Positions 47,122-59,932 of a stretch of 64,000 nucleotides of DNA are shown here, in pieces; the stretch's first letter is position 1, and every line of letters starts with the position of its first letter. The notes under the pieces are model-generated. The model made no database searches. It was not told the origin of the DNA and was given only the letters and a program-made list of their open reading frames with translations. The position numbers and the translations under genes were made by a program. The stretch comes from Streptomyces reniochalinae (GTDB taxonomy: Bacteria > Actinomycetota > Actinomycetes > Streptomycetales > Streptomycetaceae), in assembly GCF_003323735.1 (NCBI RefSeq), contig NZ_QOIM01000032.1, positions 62,001 to 126,000 of the forward strand, given 5' to 3'.

Positions 47122-47931
47122 GTGGTCAGCAGTGAGCAGCGCAGAAAGCAGCTCGCCCGGGAGAAGTACGAGCGGTACCTCAAGCGCAAGGAAGAAGCCA
47201 GGCGCAGGGCCCGCGTCCGCAATACGGCGATCGCCATCGGCGTGGTGCTCGTCCTCGCGGCCGGCGGCGCCTATGCCGCCACGGGCGGGCTGAACGGGGA
47301 CGAGAAGAAGGACGAAGCGGCCGACAAGCCCTCCGAGGCACCCACCAGCAAGGCCCCCGACCCCTGCGACAAGCCCGCCAAGGGCGAGCCCAGCGACAAG
47401 CAGTGGAAGAAGGAACCGGCCATGACGGTGGACGAGTCCGCCGACTACACGATGAAGCTGGAGACCAGCTGCGGGGACATCCCCGTCGAGATGGACGCGG
47501 ACAAGGCCCCGCACACCGTCAACTCCTTCAACTTCCTGGCAGGCGAGAAGTACTTCGACCACTCGCCCTGCCACCGGATGACGGCGCTGCCCAAGCCCAA
47601 GCCGCTGTACGTGCTGCAGTGCGGCTCCCCGAAGGGCAGCCCGGCGGGCGGCCCCGGCTACGAACTCGACGACGAGAACCTCAAGGGCGCCGAGTACCCG
47701 GCCGGCACCGTCGCGATGGCCAACAGCGGCCCGGACACCGGCGGCAGCCAGTTCTTCCTCGTCTACAAGGACAGCGCGCTTCCGCCCAACTACACGCCGT
47801 TCGGGAAGGTCACCGACTCCGGCATGAAGGTGCTGAAGAAGATCGCGGACGCGGGGGTGGCGGCCCCGCAGGGCGACGGCCCGCCCAACGCCACCGTGGT
47901 GATCGACAAGGCTACGGTCCGTAAGTCCTGA
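47122..47931 (+). CDS. Membrane-anchored cyclophilin-type peptidyl-prolyl isomerase
   Basis: 269 residues: charged cytoplasmic N-terminus (VSSEQRRKQLAREKYERYLKR), one transmembrane helix (NTAIAIGVVLVLAAGGAYAA, about 34-53), a Lys/Glu/Pro linker, then a cyclophilin domain with TSCGDIPVEMDADKAPHTVN, the catalytic arginine in CHRMTAL, MANSGPDTGGSQFFLVY and FGKVTDSGMKVLKKI. Presumably helps fold exported proteins outside the membrane. GTG 47122 with AAGGAG upstream. Confidence 0.93.
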   Translation: MVSSEQRRKQLAREKYERYLKRKEEARRRARVRNTAIAIGVVLVLAAGGAYAATGGLNGDEKKDEAADKPSEAPTSKAPDPCDKPAKGEPSDKQWKKEPAMTVDESADYTMKLETSCGDIPVEMDADKAPHTVNSFNFLAGEKYFDHSPCHRMTALPKPKPLYVLQCGSPKGSPAGGPGYELDDENLKGAEYPAGTVAMANSGPDTGGSQFFLVYKDSALPPNYTPFGKVTDSGMKVLKKIADAGVAAPQGDGPPNATVVIDKATVRKS

Positions 47932-48099
47932 AGGACCGGCCGTCGCCGCCCGCGCATCCGCCGTCCCGGACCGGCAATTCGCCGCCCGCCGGATGCGGAC
48001 AGCGCGGGCGCCGGTCGCCTATGTTGGCTGTGACGAGAACCGTGGACGATGCCGGGGGGCCAGCAACGCCCCTCCCGGGCATCTTGTGGAGGAGGCGCT

Positions 48100-49329
48100 G
48101 TGAGCAGCGACCCGTGGGGCCGCGTCGACGACGCGGGGACTGTGTACGTGCGTACGGCGGACGGCGAGAAGGTCGTCGGGTCGTGGCAGGCGGGCTCGCC
48201 CGACGAGGCCCTCGCCTACTTCAAGCGCAAGTACGACGGTCTGGTCGTGGAGACCGACCTGCTTGAGCGCCGGGTCAAGACCACCGACCTGTCGGCGAAG
48301 GACGCCACCACCGCGATCGAGCACCTGCGCGAGCAGGTCGACGCCCACCACGCCGTGGGCGACCTCGAGGCGCTGCGTGCCCGCCTCGACACGCTGGCCG
48401 GAAAGGTCGAGACGCGCCGCGAGGAGCGCAAGGCCCGCAAGGCCCAGCAGTCCGAGGAGGCGCGGCACGCCAAGGAGGAACTGGTCGCCGAGGCCGAACG
48501 GCTGGCGGACAGCGACCAGTGGCGCGCCGCCGGTGAACGCCTGCGGGCGCTGGTCGACACCTGGAAGGGCCTGCCGCGGCTCGACCGCAAGAGCGACGAC
48601 GAGCTGTGGCACCGCTTCTCGCACGCGCGCTCGGCCTTCTCCAAGCGCCGCAAGGCCCACTTCGCGCAGCTCGACGCGCAGCGTGAGGAAGCAAGGCAGC
48701 GCAAGGAGAAGCTGGTCACCGAGGCCGAAGCGCTCTCCGGCTCGCGGGACTGGGGCCCCACGGCCGCCAAGTACCGCGACCTCATGCAGGACTGGAAGGC
48801 CGCGGGACGGGCCCAGCGGGAACACGAGGACGACCTGTGGGCTCGTTTCCGGGGCGCCCAGGACGTCTTCTTCCAGGCCCGCGCCGAGGTCTTCGCCGAG
48901 CGCGACACCGAGCAGCGCGAGAACCTCTCCCGCAAGGAGGAACTGGCCGCCGAGGCGGAGAAGCTGCTGCCGGTCACCGACCTGAAGGCCGCGCGCGGCG
49001 CCTTCCGCGGCATCAACGAACGCTGGGACGCCATCGGCCACGTCCCGCGCGACGCCCGGCCCAGGGTCGAGGGCCGGATGCACGCCGTGGAACGCGCCAT
49101 CCAGGAGGCCGAGGAAGCCGAGTGGCGCCGCACCAACCCCGAGGCGCGGGCCCGCGCGGCGGGGCTGACGGGCCAGCTCCAGGACGCCGTCGACAAGCTG
49201 CACGCGCAACTGGAGAAGGCACGGGCCGCGGGGAACACCGCCAAGGCCGCCAAGTTGGAACGCGAGCTGGAGGGCCGCCAGGCCCTGCTCGACCAGGCCC
49301 AAAAGGGCCTCCAGGAATTCGGCGGGTGA
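48100..49329 (+). CDS. DUF349-domain coiled-coil protein
   Basis: 409 residues, almost wholly helical and highly charged. After a short beta-rich start (WGRVDDAGTVYVRTADGEKV), three DUF349 units follow, each with a W-(x)3-G/A and DDELWHRF-type motif (DTWKGLPRLDRKSDDELWHR, QDWKAAGRAQREHEDDLWAR, NERWDAIGHVPRDARP). Conserved next to relA in actinobacteria; molecular role not established. GTG 48100 follows GGAGGAGG. Confidence 0.93.
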   Translation: MSSDPWGRVDDAGTVYVRTADGEKVVGSWQAGSPDEALAYFKRKYDGLVVETDLLERRVKTTDLSAKDATTAIEHLREQVDAHHAVGDLEALRARLDTLAGKVETRREERKARKAQQSEEARHAKEELVAEAERLADSDQWRAAGERLRALVDTWKGLPRLDRKSDDELWHRFSHARSAFSKRRKAHFAQLDAQREEARQRKEKLVTEAEALSGSRDWGPTAAKYRDLMQDWKAAGRAQREHEDDLWARFRGAQDVFFQARAEVFAERDTEQRENLSRKEELAAEAEKLLPVTDLKAARGAFRGINERWDAIGHVPRDARPRVEGRMHAVERAIQEAEEAEWRRTNPEARARAAGLTGQLQDAVDKLHAQLEKARAAGNTAKAAKLERELEGRQALLDQAQKGLQEFGG

Positions 49330-49336
49330 CCCCGAC

Positions 49337-49419
49337 GGGGCGGCCGAACGCTACTGCCGAGGCCGCCCCCCGCACACCGTCCCCCTCACCGTCGTCGCCG
49401 CGGCCACAGCGGTGAGGGG
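49337..49419. terminator. Two hairpins between convergent DUF349 and relA genes
   Basis: Hairpin 1: 49337-49345 with 49361-49369 (GGGGCGGCC). Hairpin 2: 49382-49391 with 49410-49419 (CCCCTCACCG). They fill the 134-bp convergent gap and probably end transcription from each side. Confidence 0.6.
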
Positions 49420-49463
49420 CCGGCGGAGTGGCAGACGGCCCGCACCGCAACGTCCGGTCACAC

Positions 49464-52046
<2,583 letters not shown>

Positions 52047-52155
52047 GAGCACTCCTCGGTCGACCCCAGGTCCGACTGCCATGGTAGCCACCCCGGCGGC
52101 ACGGCCCCTCCTCGAAGGGGGGGTGGGAACTCCTCGGAGGGGCGGAGACGACGAC

Positions 52156-52198
52156 AGGCGGCCTCCCCGCCGTCGGACGACGTGCCGGGGGGCCGCCT
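52156..52198 (-). terminator. apt terminator candidate
   Basis: AGGCGGCC-T-CCCC (from 52156) pairs with GGGG-GGCCGCCT (to 52198) with one bulged base, starting 37 bases after the apt stop on the minus strand. It separates apt from relA. Confidence 0.55.
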
Positions 52199-52234
52199 CG
52201 TACGCCGCGCCGTGGACGGCGGGGCGCGGGCCGC

Positions 52235-52810
52235 TCAGACGGCGAGCAGGGCGTCCAGTGGCGCGCCCGCCAGAGCGCGCTCGACCCTGCCGCGTCCTTC
52301 CAGGAAGCCGAGCTCCAGCAGCACGGCGAGGCCGACGACCTCGGCGCCTGTACGCCGCAAGAGCTGCACGGCGGCCTCAGCGGTGCCGCCGGTGGCGAGC
52401 ACGTCGTCGACCACCAGCACCCGGTCACCCTCGGTGAGCCCCTCGGCGTGGACCTCGATCCGCGCGCTGCCGTATTCGAGGTCGTACGCCTGGGAGAGCG
52501 TGGCCCCGGGGAGCTTGCCGGCCTTGCGGACGGGCACGAAGCCGACGCCGGCGCGGACCGCCGTCGGGGCTCCGAGAATGAAGCCGCGCGCCTCCAGGCC
52601 GACGATCTTGGTGGCGCCGTGTTCCCGTGCGATCCCCGCCAGCACGTCCGTGAGGACGCAGAGCGCCTCGGCGTCGGCCAGCAGCGGCGTGATGTCCTTG
52701 AACATCACCCCGGGCCTGGGGTAGTCGGCCACGTCGTGGATCCGGTCGGCCAGCAGCTCCCTCACCCCGTCGGGGAGCTGCGAGGCGGTGGATGACTCGC
52801 GGGTACCCAC
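52235..52810 (-). CDS. apt: Adenine phosphoribosyltransferase
   Basis: Salvages adenine to AMP. 191 residues with [30 protein letters not shown] and the PRPP-binding [21 protein letters not shown] 52810 is preceded by AGGTGA. It lies 3 bp after secF, so it belongs to the secD-secF-apt unit upstream of relA. Confidence 0.97.
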   Translation of the reverse strand: MGTRESSTASQLPDGVRELLADRIHDVADYPRPGVMFKDITPLLADAEALCVLTDVLAGIAREHGATKIVGLEARGFILGAPTAVRAGVGFVPVRKAGKLPGATLSQAYDLEYGSARIEVHAEGLTEGDRVLVVDDVLATGGTAEAAVQLLRRTGAEVVGLAVLLELGFLEGRGRVERALAGAPLDALLAV

Positions 52811-52813
52811 CGC

Positions 52814-53938
52814 TCACCTGCGCTTTCCGGACGGCCTGCCGCGGCCGCGCGCGGGCGGCTGCCGCCGCTGCCCGGAGACCGCGGCGGCGGTACGCCCGTC
52901 GCGGCCGGTGCGGGGGCCGTCCTCGTCGCCGTCGTCGTCCGGCCCGTCCTGCTCGTGCGACTCGCGCTCCGCCGCCTTGGCCCGCTTGGTGTGCACGCGC
53001 CTGGCCAGGGCCTTCATCTCCGGCGTGCGCGTCTTGAAGTCGGAGACCAGAGGCGTGGCGATGAAGATCGAGGAGTAGGCGCCCGCAGCCAGACCCACGA
53101 ACAGCGAGAGCGCGATGTCGTTGAGCATGCCGCCACCGAGCATTCCGCCGCCGATGAACAGCAGGCCGGCCACCGGCAGCAGCGCGACGACGGTGGTGTT
53201 GATGGAACGCACCAGCGTGCCGTTGATACTGCGGTTGGCGATCTCGGCGTAGGTGAACTTGGTCTGCTTGGTGACGTTCTTACTGCTCTCTCTCAGGCCG
53301 TCGAAGACGACGACGGTGTCGTAGAGCGAGTAGCCGAGGATCGTCAGCAGACCGATCACTGTGCCCGGTGTGACCTCGAATCCGACGAGCGAGTAGACAC
53401 CGACGGTGATGGTGATGTCGTGGATGAGGGCGATGAGGGCGGCCAGCGCCATCCGCCACTCGAAGGCGATGGCGAGATAGAGCACCACCAGGATCATGAA
53501 GATCCCCAAGCCCTGCCACGCCTTGTTGGCGATCTGCTCGCCCCAGCTCGGCCCGACCAACTGGGCGTCGACCTTGTTCGCGTCGACCTTGAGCTCGTCG
53601 GCCAGCTTCTCCTTGACCTCGGTGGAGGTCTTGGTGTCGACCTCGGCGATCTGGACGCGCTTTCCGCCGTCGCCGAGCGCCTGGACGATGGCCTGGTGGC
53701 CGGAGACCCGCTCCGCGGCGTCCGTGGTCTGCTCCACGGAAGCGGCCGTCTTGGGCGTCGTGAAGACGGCGCCGCCCTCGAACTCGATGCCCATGTGGAG
53801 GCCGCGGACGACGAGCCCGACGATCGCCGTGATGGTGATCAGGATCGAGACGCCGTACCAGATCTTGCGGTGCCCGATGAAGTCGTAGCCGACCTCGCCG
53901 CGGTAGAGCCGGGCGCCGAGATTGCCGAGACGGGACAT
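52814..53938 (-). CDS. secF: Protein translocase subunit SecF
   Basis: Membrane partner of SecD that helps pull exported proteins out using the proton gradient. 374 residues, six transmembrane helices; GLHMGIEFEGGAVF first periplasmic motif, GTVIGLLTILGYSLYDTVVVFDGLRE and RSINTTVVALLPVAGLL in the membrane. The last 55 residues are a basic/acidic disordered tail ending PSGKRR. ATG 53938, two bases after secD. Confidence 0.97.
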   Translation of the reverse strand: MSRLGNLGARLYRGEVGYDFIGHRKIWYGVSILITITAIVGLVVRGLHMGIEFEGGAVFTTPKTAASVEQTTDAAERVSGHQAIVQALGDGGKRVQIAEVDTKTSTEVKEKLADELKVDANKVDAQLVGPSWGEQIANKAWQGLGIFMILVVLYLAIAFEWRMALAALIALIHDITITVGVYSLVGFEVTPGTVIGLLTILGYSLYDTVVVFDGLRESSKNVTKQTKFTYAEIANRSINGTLVRSINTTVVALLPVAGLLFIGGGMLGGGMLNDIALSLFVGLAAGAYSSIFIATPLVSDFKTRTPEMKALARRVHTKRAKAAERESHEQDGPDDDGDEDGPRTGRDGRTAAAVSGQRRQPPARGRGRPSGKRR

Positions 53939-53939
53939 C

Positions 53940-55766
53940 TCACGCCTCCTTCGTGTCGGTGCTGACGGTGCGCCGGCCGCGCCGCAGGGGTGGCCTGGCT
54001 CCGAGCCGCTTGGGGTCGAGTCCCGACCAGGGGTGTCCGTCGGAGAAGAACTTCCTGCGGGCGAGCAACGTCATGACCGGCTTGGTGAAGAAGAAGACCA
54101 CGACGACGTCGAGTGCGGTGGTCAGGCCCAGCGTGAACGCGAAGCCCTGCACCTTGCCGACGGTGGTGATGAACAGCACCACGGCGGCGAGGAACGAGAC
54201 GAAGTCCGCCACCAGGATCGTGCGCCGGGCGCGCGGCCAGGCCCGCTGGACCGCGGGCCGCAGCGTACGGCCCTCGCGCACCTCGTCTCTGATGCGTTCG
54301 AAGTAGACGATGAACGAGTCCGCCGTGATGCCGATGGCGACGATGGCGCCGCAGACCGCGGGCAGGTTCAGCGCGAAGCCCATCGCAGGGCCGAGCAGTG
54401 TCATGATCGCGTACGTCAGGAGGGCCGAGACGAGGAGGCTCAAGACCGCGATCAGCGACAGACCCCGGTAGTAGAACAGCAGGTAGAGGACCACCAGGGC
54501 GAGGCCGATGGCGCCCGCGATCAGACCGGCCGTCAGCTGGTCGCTGCCCAGCGCGGCGGTGACGGTGGTGACGTCGGACTCCTCGAAGGAGAGCGGCAGC
54601 GCACCGTAGGAGAGGATGTTGCCCAGCTCCTGCGCGGACTCCTGGGTGAAACTGCCGGAGATCTCCGCGTTGTTGGTCAGCCTCTCGCGCACGGTCGGCG
54701 CGGACTGGACCTGGCCGTCCAGCGTGATGGCGAACTGGTTCTGCGGCTGCGGCTTCTTCGAGAGCTTGCCGGTGACGTCGCCGAACTGGTCGGAGCCCTT
54801 GTCGTTGAACGACATCTGGACGATCCACTGGCTGCGCTGCTGGTCGAAGACCGCCTTTGCCTTGTCGACGTTCTTGCCCTGCACGGCGACGGGACCGAGC
54901 GCGTACTTGATCGGTTCCTTCGCGTCACAGGCGACGATCGGCTGCGAGCCCTTGGAGCCCGCGGCCTTCTCGCTGGCCTTGGCGCGGGCTTCCTTGGTGC
55001 CGCAGTCCAGCGCGTTGAGCTTCTTGGCGACGTCGGCCGGGATCCCGGGCTGCTGCGGCTGCTGCGGCGGCGTCGAGGGGTCGGGGGTCTCCTTCTTGCC
55101 GCCGGACTCGGTCGGCGTCGGAGTGGGGTCTTCCGGGGCGGTCTTGGCGGTCAGGCCCTCGGTGACGGCGCGGCCCTGCCCGCCCTGTCCGCCTTCCTGA
55201 CCCGAGCCCTCGTCCGCGCTCTCGTCCGCACCCTTGTCCGAGCCCTTCTCCGCGCTCTCGTCGGAGCCCTTGTCCGCGCTGTTGTCCGCACCCTTGTCGG
55301 ACTTTTTGCCGGAGCCGGACGACGACGGGTTGGGCTGGGGCTGCTTGCCCTTACCGACCTGAGCGAGTGTGAGCACGGGGCGGAAGGAGAGCTGGGCCGT
55401 GGTGCCCACCTGCTCGCGCGCCTGCTGGGAGTTGGTGCCCTTGGGGATGTTGACGATGATGTGCCGGTCGCCCTGGGTCTGGACCTCGGCTTCCGACACA
55501 CCAAGACCGTTGACGCGCTGTTCGATGATGCCGACAGCGGTGTCCATGTTGGTCTTGTTGATCGCGTCGGGCTTGCCGGGCTGGTTCTTGGCCTCCAGCG
55601 TGATGCTGGTACCGCCCGCGAGGTCGATACCCAGCCGCGGAGACTTGTGGCCGGAGAGGAACATCCCTGCGACCAGCCCGGCCATCACCAGCAAAATAAG
55701 CACTAGGGAGCGCCACGGCCTCCCCATGGCGCCGGAGGCCTTGCGGCCCCTCTTCGGTGCTGCCAC
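53940..55766 (-). CDS. secD: Protein translocase subunit SecD with low-complexity insert
   Basis: 608 residues. N-terminal transmembrane helix, RLGIDLAGGTSITLEA periplasmic motif, then a disordered insert at about 139-243 made of SDKGAD/ESAEKG-like repeats and a Pro/Thr-rich part, then the P1 head and six helices with the conserved LPAVCGAIVAIGITADSFIVYFERIRDE. The insert interrupts the external domain that contacts substrate. GTG 55766. Two bases from secF. Confidence 0.96.
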   Translation of the reverse strand: MAAPKRGRKASGAMGRPWRSLVLILLVMAGLVAGMFLSGHKSPRLGIDLAGGTSITLEAKNQPGKPDAINKTNMDTAVGIIEQRVNGLGVSEAEVQTQGDRHIIVNIPKGTNSQQAREQVGTTAQLSFRPVLTLAQVGKGKQPQPNPSSSGSGKKSDKGADNSADKGSDESAEKGSDKGADESADEGSGQEGGQGGQGRAVTEGLTAKTAPEDPTPTPTESGGKKETPDPSTPPQQPQQPGIPADVAKKLNALDCGTKEARAKASEKAAGSKGSQPIVACDAKEPIKYALGPVAVQGKNVDKAKAVFDQQRSQWIVQMSFNDKGSDQFGDVTGKLSKKPQPQNQFAITLDGQVQSAPTVRERLTNNAEISGSFTQESAQELGNILSYGALPLSFEESDVTTVTAALGSDQLTAGLIAGAIGLALVVLYLLFYYRGLSLIAVLSLLVSALLTYAIMTLLGPAMGFALNLPAVCGAIVAIGITADSFIVYFERIRDEVREGRTLRPAVQRAWPRARRTILVADFVSFLAAVVLFITTVGKVQGFAFTLGLTTALDVVVVFFFTKPVMTLLARRKFFSDGHPWSGLDPKRLGARPPLRRGRRTVSTDTKEA

Positions 55767-55944
55767 CTTCTCGATTCTCCCTGTCCAACCGCCCGTGCCG
55801 CCCCCCGAGTTCGGCCGGGCGCGGCACAGCGGCGCGCGAAGTGGTCTGTGGACGTGCTACGCCGCCGGGCCCTGGACCCCCGCCCTCGGCAAGAGGGTGC
55901 CCCGGCCTGCGGTCGGGTCGTGCCCCGGCCCGGCGGCGCCGACC

Positions 55945-56481
55945 TTACTTGGAGTCGGCGTCTTCGTCCCGCTTGCGGTCCTTGGACTCGGCGGTGTCGG
56001 CCTTGGCCTTCTCGGCCTCGGGCTCCTCGGACGGCCCGGCGGCCTTCGCCTCGTCCGCGCCCTTGGTGTCCTCGGCAGCCTGGGTGTCCTCGGCGTCCTT
56101 CTTGGCGAGGTTGGGCTTCGCGTCGGAGGTCTCCCCGCTCTCGGTCAGCGAGGAGGCGTCGTCCGGAACCACCGTGTCGACGTCGAACTCCTCGCCCTCG
56201 GGGCCGTTCGTGATGCGGTCGAACTCCTCGTCCGAGAGCACGGCGCCGATGGCGTTCTTGGCGAACAGCGCGTGCGTGCCGGGCTCGATCTCCACGAGGA
56301 CGGTGTCCTCTCGGATCTCCTTGACGACGGCGTACATGCCCCCAATGGTCCGAATGCCCGTGCCGGGCTGCATCTGGTCACGCATCTGCGCGGCCTGACG
56401 CTGCTTCTTCTTGGCGGAGCGGGTCATCAGGAACATGGCCCCGATGATCACGATGAACGGGAGCAGAGCAATAGGATCCAC
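55945..56481 (-). CDS. yajC: Preprotein translocase accessory subunit YajC
   Basis: 178 residues. One N-terminal transmembrane helix (LLPFIVIIGAMFLMT), then the YajC core RSAKKKQRQAAQMRDQMQPG and a KOW-like TIGGMYAVVKEIREDTVLVE. The last 90 residues are a Glu/Ala/Lys/Asp-rich tail. GTG 56481 gives the usual MDPIALLPF beginning; an ATG at 56502 would add seven residues. Upstream of secD and separated from ruvB by 142-163 bp. Confidence 0.93.
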   Translation of the reverse strand: MDPIALLPFIVIIGAMFLMTRSAKKKQRQAAQMRDQMQPGTGIRTIGGMYAVVKEIREDTVLVEIEPGTHALFAKNAIGAVLSDEEFDRITNGPEGEEFDVDTVVPDDASSLTESGETSDAKPNLAKKDAEDTQAAEDTKGADEAKAAGPSEEPEAEKAKADTAESKDRKRDEDADSK

Positions 56482-56644
56482 GGCGGAAGAGTTCCTTCGC
56501 ATGGCCGCGTCTCAGCGGCCTGGGTATTCGGGGTGGGCAGGCCTCCGCAGAGGGAGGGCGTCGGCGGAGTCTAAGCGAGCCTTCGCCGATGGAACAACGT
56601 CAAGCATGGCACCGAGGTTCCTGGCCCGACGCGTACGCGTACCG

Positions 56645-57703
56645 TCACCCTCCGAACAGACCCTGCTGTCCAGGTCCTCCTGAGGCCCCCCGCGGGGTCT
56701 GCTGAGGCGGGGTGAGCCCCAGGTGAGCCCATGCGGCGGGGGTGGCGACACGGCCACGCGGTGTCCGGGCCAGCAGCCCCTCGCGCACGAGGAACGGCTC
56801 GGCCACCTCCTCCACTGTCTCACGCTCCTCGCCGACCGCGACGGCCAGCGTGGACAGCCCGACGGGGCCGCCGCCGAAGAGCTTCAGCAGAGAGCCGAGC
56901 ACGGCGCGGTCGAGCCGGTCGAGGCCGCGCTCGTCCACCTCGTAGACCTCGAGCGCCGCCGAGGCGATCTCTCGGGTGATGACGCCGTCCGCCTTGACCT
57001 GTGCGTAGTCCCTGACCCTGCGCAACAGCCGGTTGGCGATGCGTGGCGTGCCGCGGGAACGCCCGGCGATCTCCACGGCGCCCTCCGGGTCGGTGCGCAC
57101 CTCCAGCAGCTGGGCCGAGCGGCGCACCACCTGCTCCAGCTCGGCCGGCTCATAGAACTCCATGTGGGCGGTGAAGCCGAAGCGGTCCCGCAGCGGCGGG
57201 GGCAGCAGCCCGGCCCTCGTGGTGGCGCCGACGAGGGTGAACGGCGGCAGCTGAAGCGGAATGGCCGTGGCGCCGGGGCCCTTGCCGACGATCACATCGA
57301 CGCGGAAGTCCTCCATGGCCATGTAGAGCATCTCCTCGGCCGGGCGGGACATCCGGTGGATCTCGTCGAGGAAGAGCACCTCGCCCTCCTGGAGGGAGGA
57401 GAGGATCGAGGCGAGGTCCCCCGCGTGCTGGATGGCGGGCCCCGAGGTGATCCGGATGGGGGCGCCCATCTCCGCTGCGATGATCATCGACAGTGTCGTC
57501 TTGCCGAGCCCTGGAGCTCCCGACAGCAGCACGTGGTCGGCCGTGCCGCCGCGCGCTCTCGCCGCCCGCAGCACCAGGTCCAGCTGCTCGCGCACCTTGG
57601 GCTGCCCGATGAACTCCCCCAGCTGCTTGGGGCGCAGAGCGGCCTCCACCGCCTGCTCCTCGTCCTCGGCCTGGGCGTCCACCAGTCGGTCCTCGTGCGT
57701 CAT
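56645..57703 (-). CDS. ruvB: Holliday junction branch-migration helicase RuvB
   Basis: AAA+ motor of branch migration. 352 residues: [18 protein letters not shown], Walker [15 protein letters not shown], Walker [28 protein letters not shown] and the winged-helix DNA-binding end ([20 protein letters not shown]). ATG 57703, 4 bp after ruvA. Confidence 0.98.
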   Translation of the reverse strand: MTHEDRLVDAQAEDEEQAVEAALRPKQLGEFIGQPKVREQLDLVLRAARARGGTADHVLLSGAPGLGKTTLSMIIAAEMGAPIRITSGPAIQHAGDLASILSSLQEGEVLFLDEIHRMSRPAEEMLYMAMEDFRVDVIVGKGPGATAIPLQLPPFTLVGATTRAGLLPPPLRDRFGFTAHMEFYEPAELEQVVRRSAQLLEVRTDPEGAVEIAGRSRGTPRIANRLLRRVRDYAQVKADGVITREIASAALEVYEVDERGLDRLDRAVLGSLLKLFGGGPVGLSTLAVAVGEERETVEEVAEPFLVREGLLARTPRGRVATPAAWAHLGLTPPQQTPRGASGGPGQQGLFGG

Positions 57704-57707
57704 GACG

Positions 57708-58325
57708 TCACCGTGCCCGGTTCAGCGACTGGAGTGCGGACTTCAGCAAAACCCCCACATCAGGGGAGCCCCCGTCCGCCTCGGCCTGCGGCGCCACGGC
57801 CACGACGGCGTCGTCCGCCTCCCGGGTGGCGTAACCCAACCCGACGAGAGCGGCGTGGAGTTGCTCCCGCCAGCCGGCGGCGGCTGAGGCGGAGGCGGCC
57901 CGCGGCGCAGCGGCCGTGCCCAGCGGGGCCCCGATTCTGTCCTTGAGCTCCAGCAGCAGCTTCTGCGCGCCCTTCTTGCCGATGCCCGGCACGGCCGTCA
58001 GCGCCTTCTCGTCCCCGCCCGCGACGGCGATCCGCAGCGCCTCGGGGCTGTGCACCGCGAGCATGGCCTGCGCCAGCCTGGGCCCCACCCCGCTGGCGGT
58101 CTGGAGCAGTTCGAAGACCTGCCGTTCGTCGTCCTGCGCGAAGCCGTAGAGGGTCAGTGAGTCCTCGCGCACCACGAGCGAGGTGGCCAGGCGGGCGGGC
58201 TCGCCCATCCGCAGCCCGGCCAGCGTGTCCGGCGTGCACTGGAGAGCCATGCCGACTCCGCCGACCTCGATCACGGCGGAGTCGGGGCCGAGAGCGGCCA
58301 CAGGCCCTGAGACGAAGGCGATCAT
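57708..58325 (-). CDS. ruvA: Holliday junction DNA-binding protein RuvA
   Basis: Tetramer that holds the four-way junction for RuvB. 205 residues: OB-fold ([20 protein letters not shown]), paired helix-hairpin-helix motifs ([36 protein letters not shown]) and a C-terminal domain III. ATG 58325 overlaps the ruvC stop (ATGA). Confidence 0.98.
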   Translation of the reverse strand: MIAFVSGPVAALGPDSAVIEVGGVGMALQCTPDTLAGLRMGEPARLATSLVVREDSLTLYGFAQDDERQVFELLQTASGVGPRLAQAMLAVHSPEALRIAVAGGDEKALTAVPGIGKKGAQKLLLELKDRIGAPLGTAAAPRAASASAAAGWREQLHAALVGLGYATREADDAVVAVAPQAEADGGSPDVGVLLKSALQSLNRAR

Positions 58326-58897
58326 CGAACGGTGCCTTTCTGGTGCTGCGTGCGGTTCCTGTACGGCGTGGGGGGCGCGGGAGGGGACTGCCGTGCGGCG
58401 GCGGCCTGCTGGAGGCGGTTGTTCGCCGGGCCGCGCCAGATGTGGCAGATCGCCAGCGCCAGCGCGTCCGCCGCGTCCGCGGGTTTCGGGGGCGCGGCGA
58501 GCCGCAGCACGCGGGTCACCATCGCGCCGACCTGGGCCTTCTCGGCGCGCCCCGAGCCGGTGACGGCGGCCTTGACCTCGCTGGGGGTGTGCAGCGCGAC
58601 CGGGAGCCCCCGTCTGGCCGCGCACAGCATGGCCACGGCGCTGGCCTGGGCCGTGCCCATGACGGTGCGGACGTTGTGCTGGGTGAACACGCGCTCCACC
58701 GCGACCGCTTCGGGACGGTGGGTGTCCAGCCACTCCTCCAGCCCCCGCTCGATGAGCACCAGCCGGTCGGGGACCTCCGCCTCGGCGGACGTGCGGATCA
58801 CTCCGACGCCCGCCATGGTCAGCTGCCGGCCCGCGACGCCCTCGACCACGCCGACACCGCAGCGGGTCAGCCCCGGGTCGACTCCCAGCACGCGCAC
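58322..58897 (-). CDS. ruvC: Holliday junction resolvase RuvC
   Basis: Cuts junctions in the RuvABC complex. 191 residues; RNase H-fold acidic residues lie in [18 protein letters not shown] and the final [13 protein letters not shown] motif. The last 30 residues form an extra polar tail. GTG 58897; overlaps ruvA by 4 bp. Confidence 0.97.
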   Translation of the reverse strand: MRVLGVDPGLTRCGVGVVEGVAGRQLTMAGVGVIRTSAEAEVPDRLVLIERGLEEWLDTHRPEAVAVERVFTQHNVRTVMGTAQASAVAMLCAARRGLPVALHTPSEVKAAVTGSGRAEKAQVGAMVTRVLRLAAPPKPADAADALALAICHIWRGPANNRLQQAAAARQSPPAPPTPYRNRTQHQKGTVR

Positions 58898-58984
58898 CGC
58901 CGTCCCCCCTTCCGCGCTCCGCTCTCGCTGATCGTCCGTGTCCGTGTTCCCGCAGGTTATCGGGGAGCACCGACATGAGCCGAC

Positions 58985-59013
58985 GGCCCGGCGGAAGGTG
59001 TCTCCGCCGGGCC
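58985..59013 (-). terminator. yebC terminator
   Basis: GGCCCGGCGGA (58985-58995) pairs perfectly with TCCGCCGGGCC (59003-59013), 7-base loop, about 58 bases after the yebC stop on the minus strand. It separates yebC from ruvC. Confidence 0.7.
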
Positions 59014-59070
59014 GCCTGGAGCCTGTGCCGTGATCGTCGGTCCGGACGGCTGCCCGGGCCGCGTGGAGCG

Positions 59071-59823
59071 CTACGCGTCGACCTTCGCCATCACGTCGTC
59101 CGGGACGTCGAAGTTGGCGAAGACGTTCTGCACGTCGTCGCTGTCGTCGAGCGCGTCGATCAGCTTGAAGATCTTGCGTGCGCCCTCCTCGTCCAGCTCC
59201 ACCTGCATGCTGGGGACGAAGCTGGCCTCGGCGGAGTCGTAGTCGATCCCGGCGTCGACGAGCGCGGTGCGCACGTCGACGAGGTCGGTCGCCTCGCTGA
59301 TCACCTCGAAGTTCTCACCGAGGTCGTTGACCTCCTCGACGCCCGCTTCGAGGACGGCGGCGAGCACGTCGTCCTCGCCACGGCCGTTCTTGGGGACGAT
59401 GACGACGCCCTTGCGGTTGAACAGGTACGACACCGAACCCGGGTCCGCCATCGAGCCGCCGTTGCGGGTCATGGCGACACGGACGTCGGACGCGGCGCGG
59501 TTGCGGTTGTCCGTCAGGCACTCGACGAGCACGGCGACGCCGTTGGGGCCGTAACCCTCGTACATGATCGTCTCGTACTCCGCGCCACCGGCCTCGAGAC
59601 CCGCGCCGCGCTTGACCGCGCTGTCGATGTTCTTGTTGGGAACCGACTGCTTCTTCGCCTTCTGGATCGCGTCATAGAGGGTCGGGTTGCCCTCCGGGTC
59701 GGCGCCGCCCATCCGCGCCGCGACCTCGATGTTCTTGATCAGCTTCGCGAAGAGCTTGCCGCGCTTGGCATCGATCACGGCCTTCTTGTGCTTGGTGGTT
59801 GCCCACTTAGAGTGGCCGGACAC
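59071..59823 (-). CDS. yebC: YebC/PmpR family protein (TACO1-like)
   Basis: 250 residues with the family start [20 protein letters not shown], followed by [20 protein letters not shown] and [19 protein letters not shown]. Family members have been described as DNA-binding regulators and, more recently, as translation factors that ease stalling. GTG 59823. In many bacteria it sits upstream of ruvC, as here, though a hairpin separates them. Confidence 0.96.
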   Translation of the reverse strand: MSGHSKWATTKHKKAVIDAKRGKLFAKLIKNIEVAARMGGADPEGNPTLYDAIQKAKKQSVPNKNIDSAVKRGAGLEAGGAEYETIMYEGYGPNGVAVLVECLTDNRNRAASDVRVAMTRNGGSMADPGSVSYLFNRKGVVIVPKNGRGEDDVLAAVLEAGVEEVNDLGENFEVISEATDLVDVRTALVDAGIDYDSAEASFVPSMQVELDEEGARKIFKLIDALDDSDDVQNVFANFDVPDDVMAKVDA

Positions 59824-59932
59824 AGCCTCGCTCCTTCACAGTCCCAACTTCTCTCGACGCGGAGATCCTACCGTCAGCGGCTCGCTGTGCTCACGTCCCC
59901 TTCACGGGCTCCGAGCCCCCGGCGCGTCGCGC

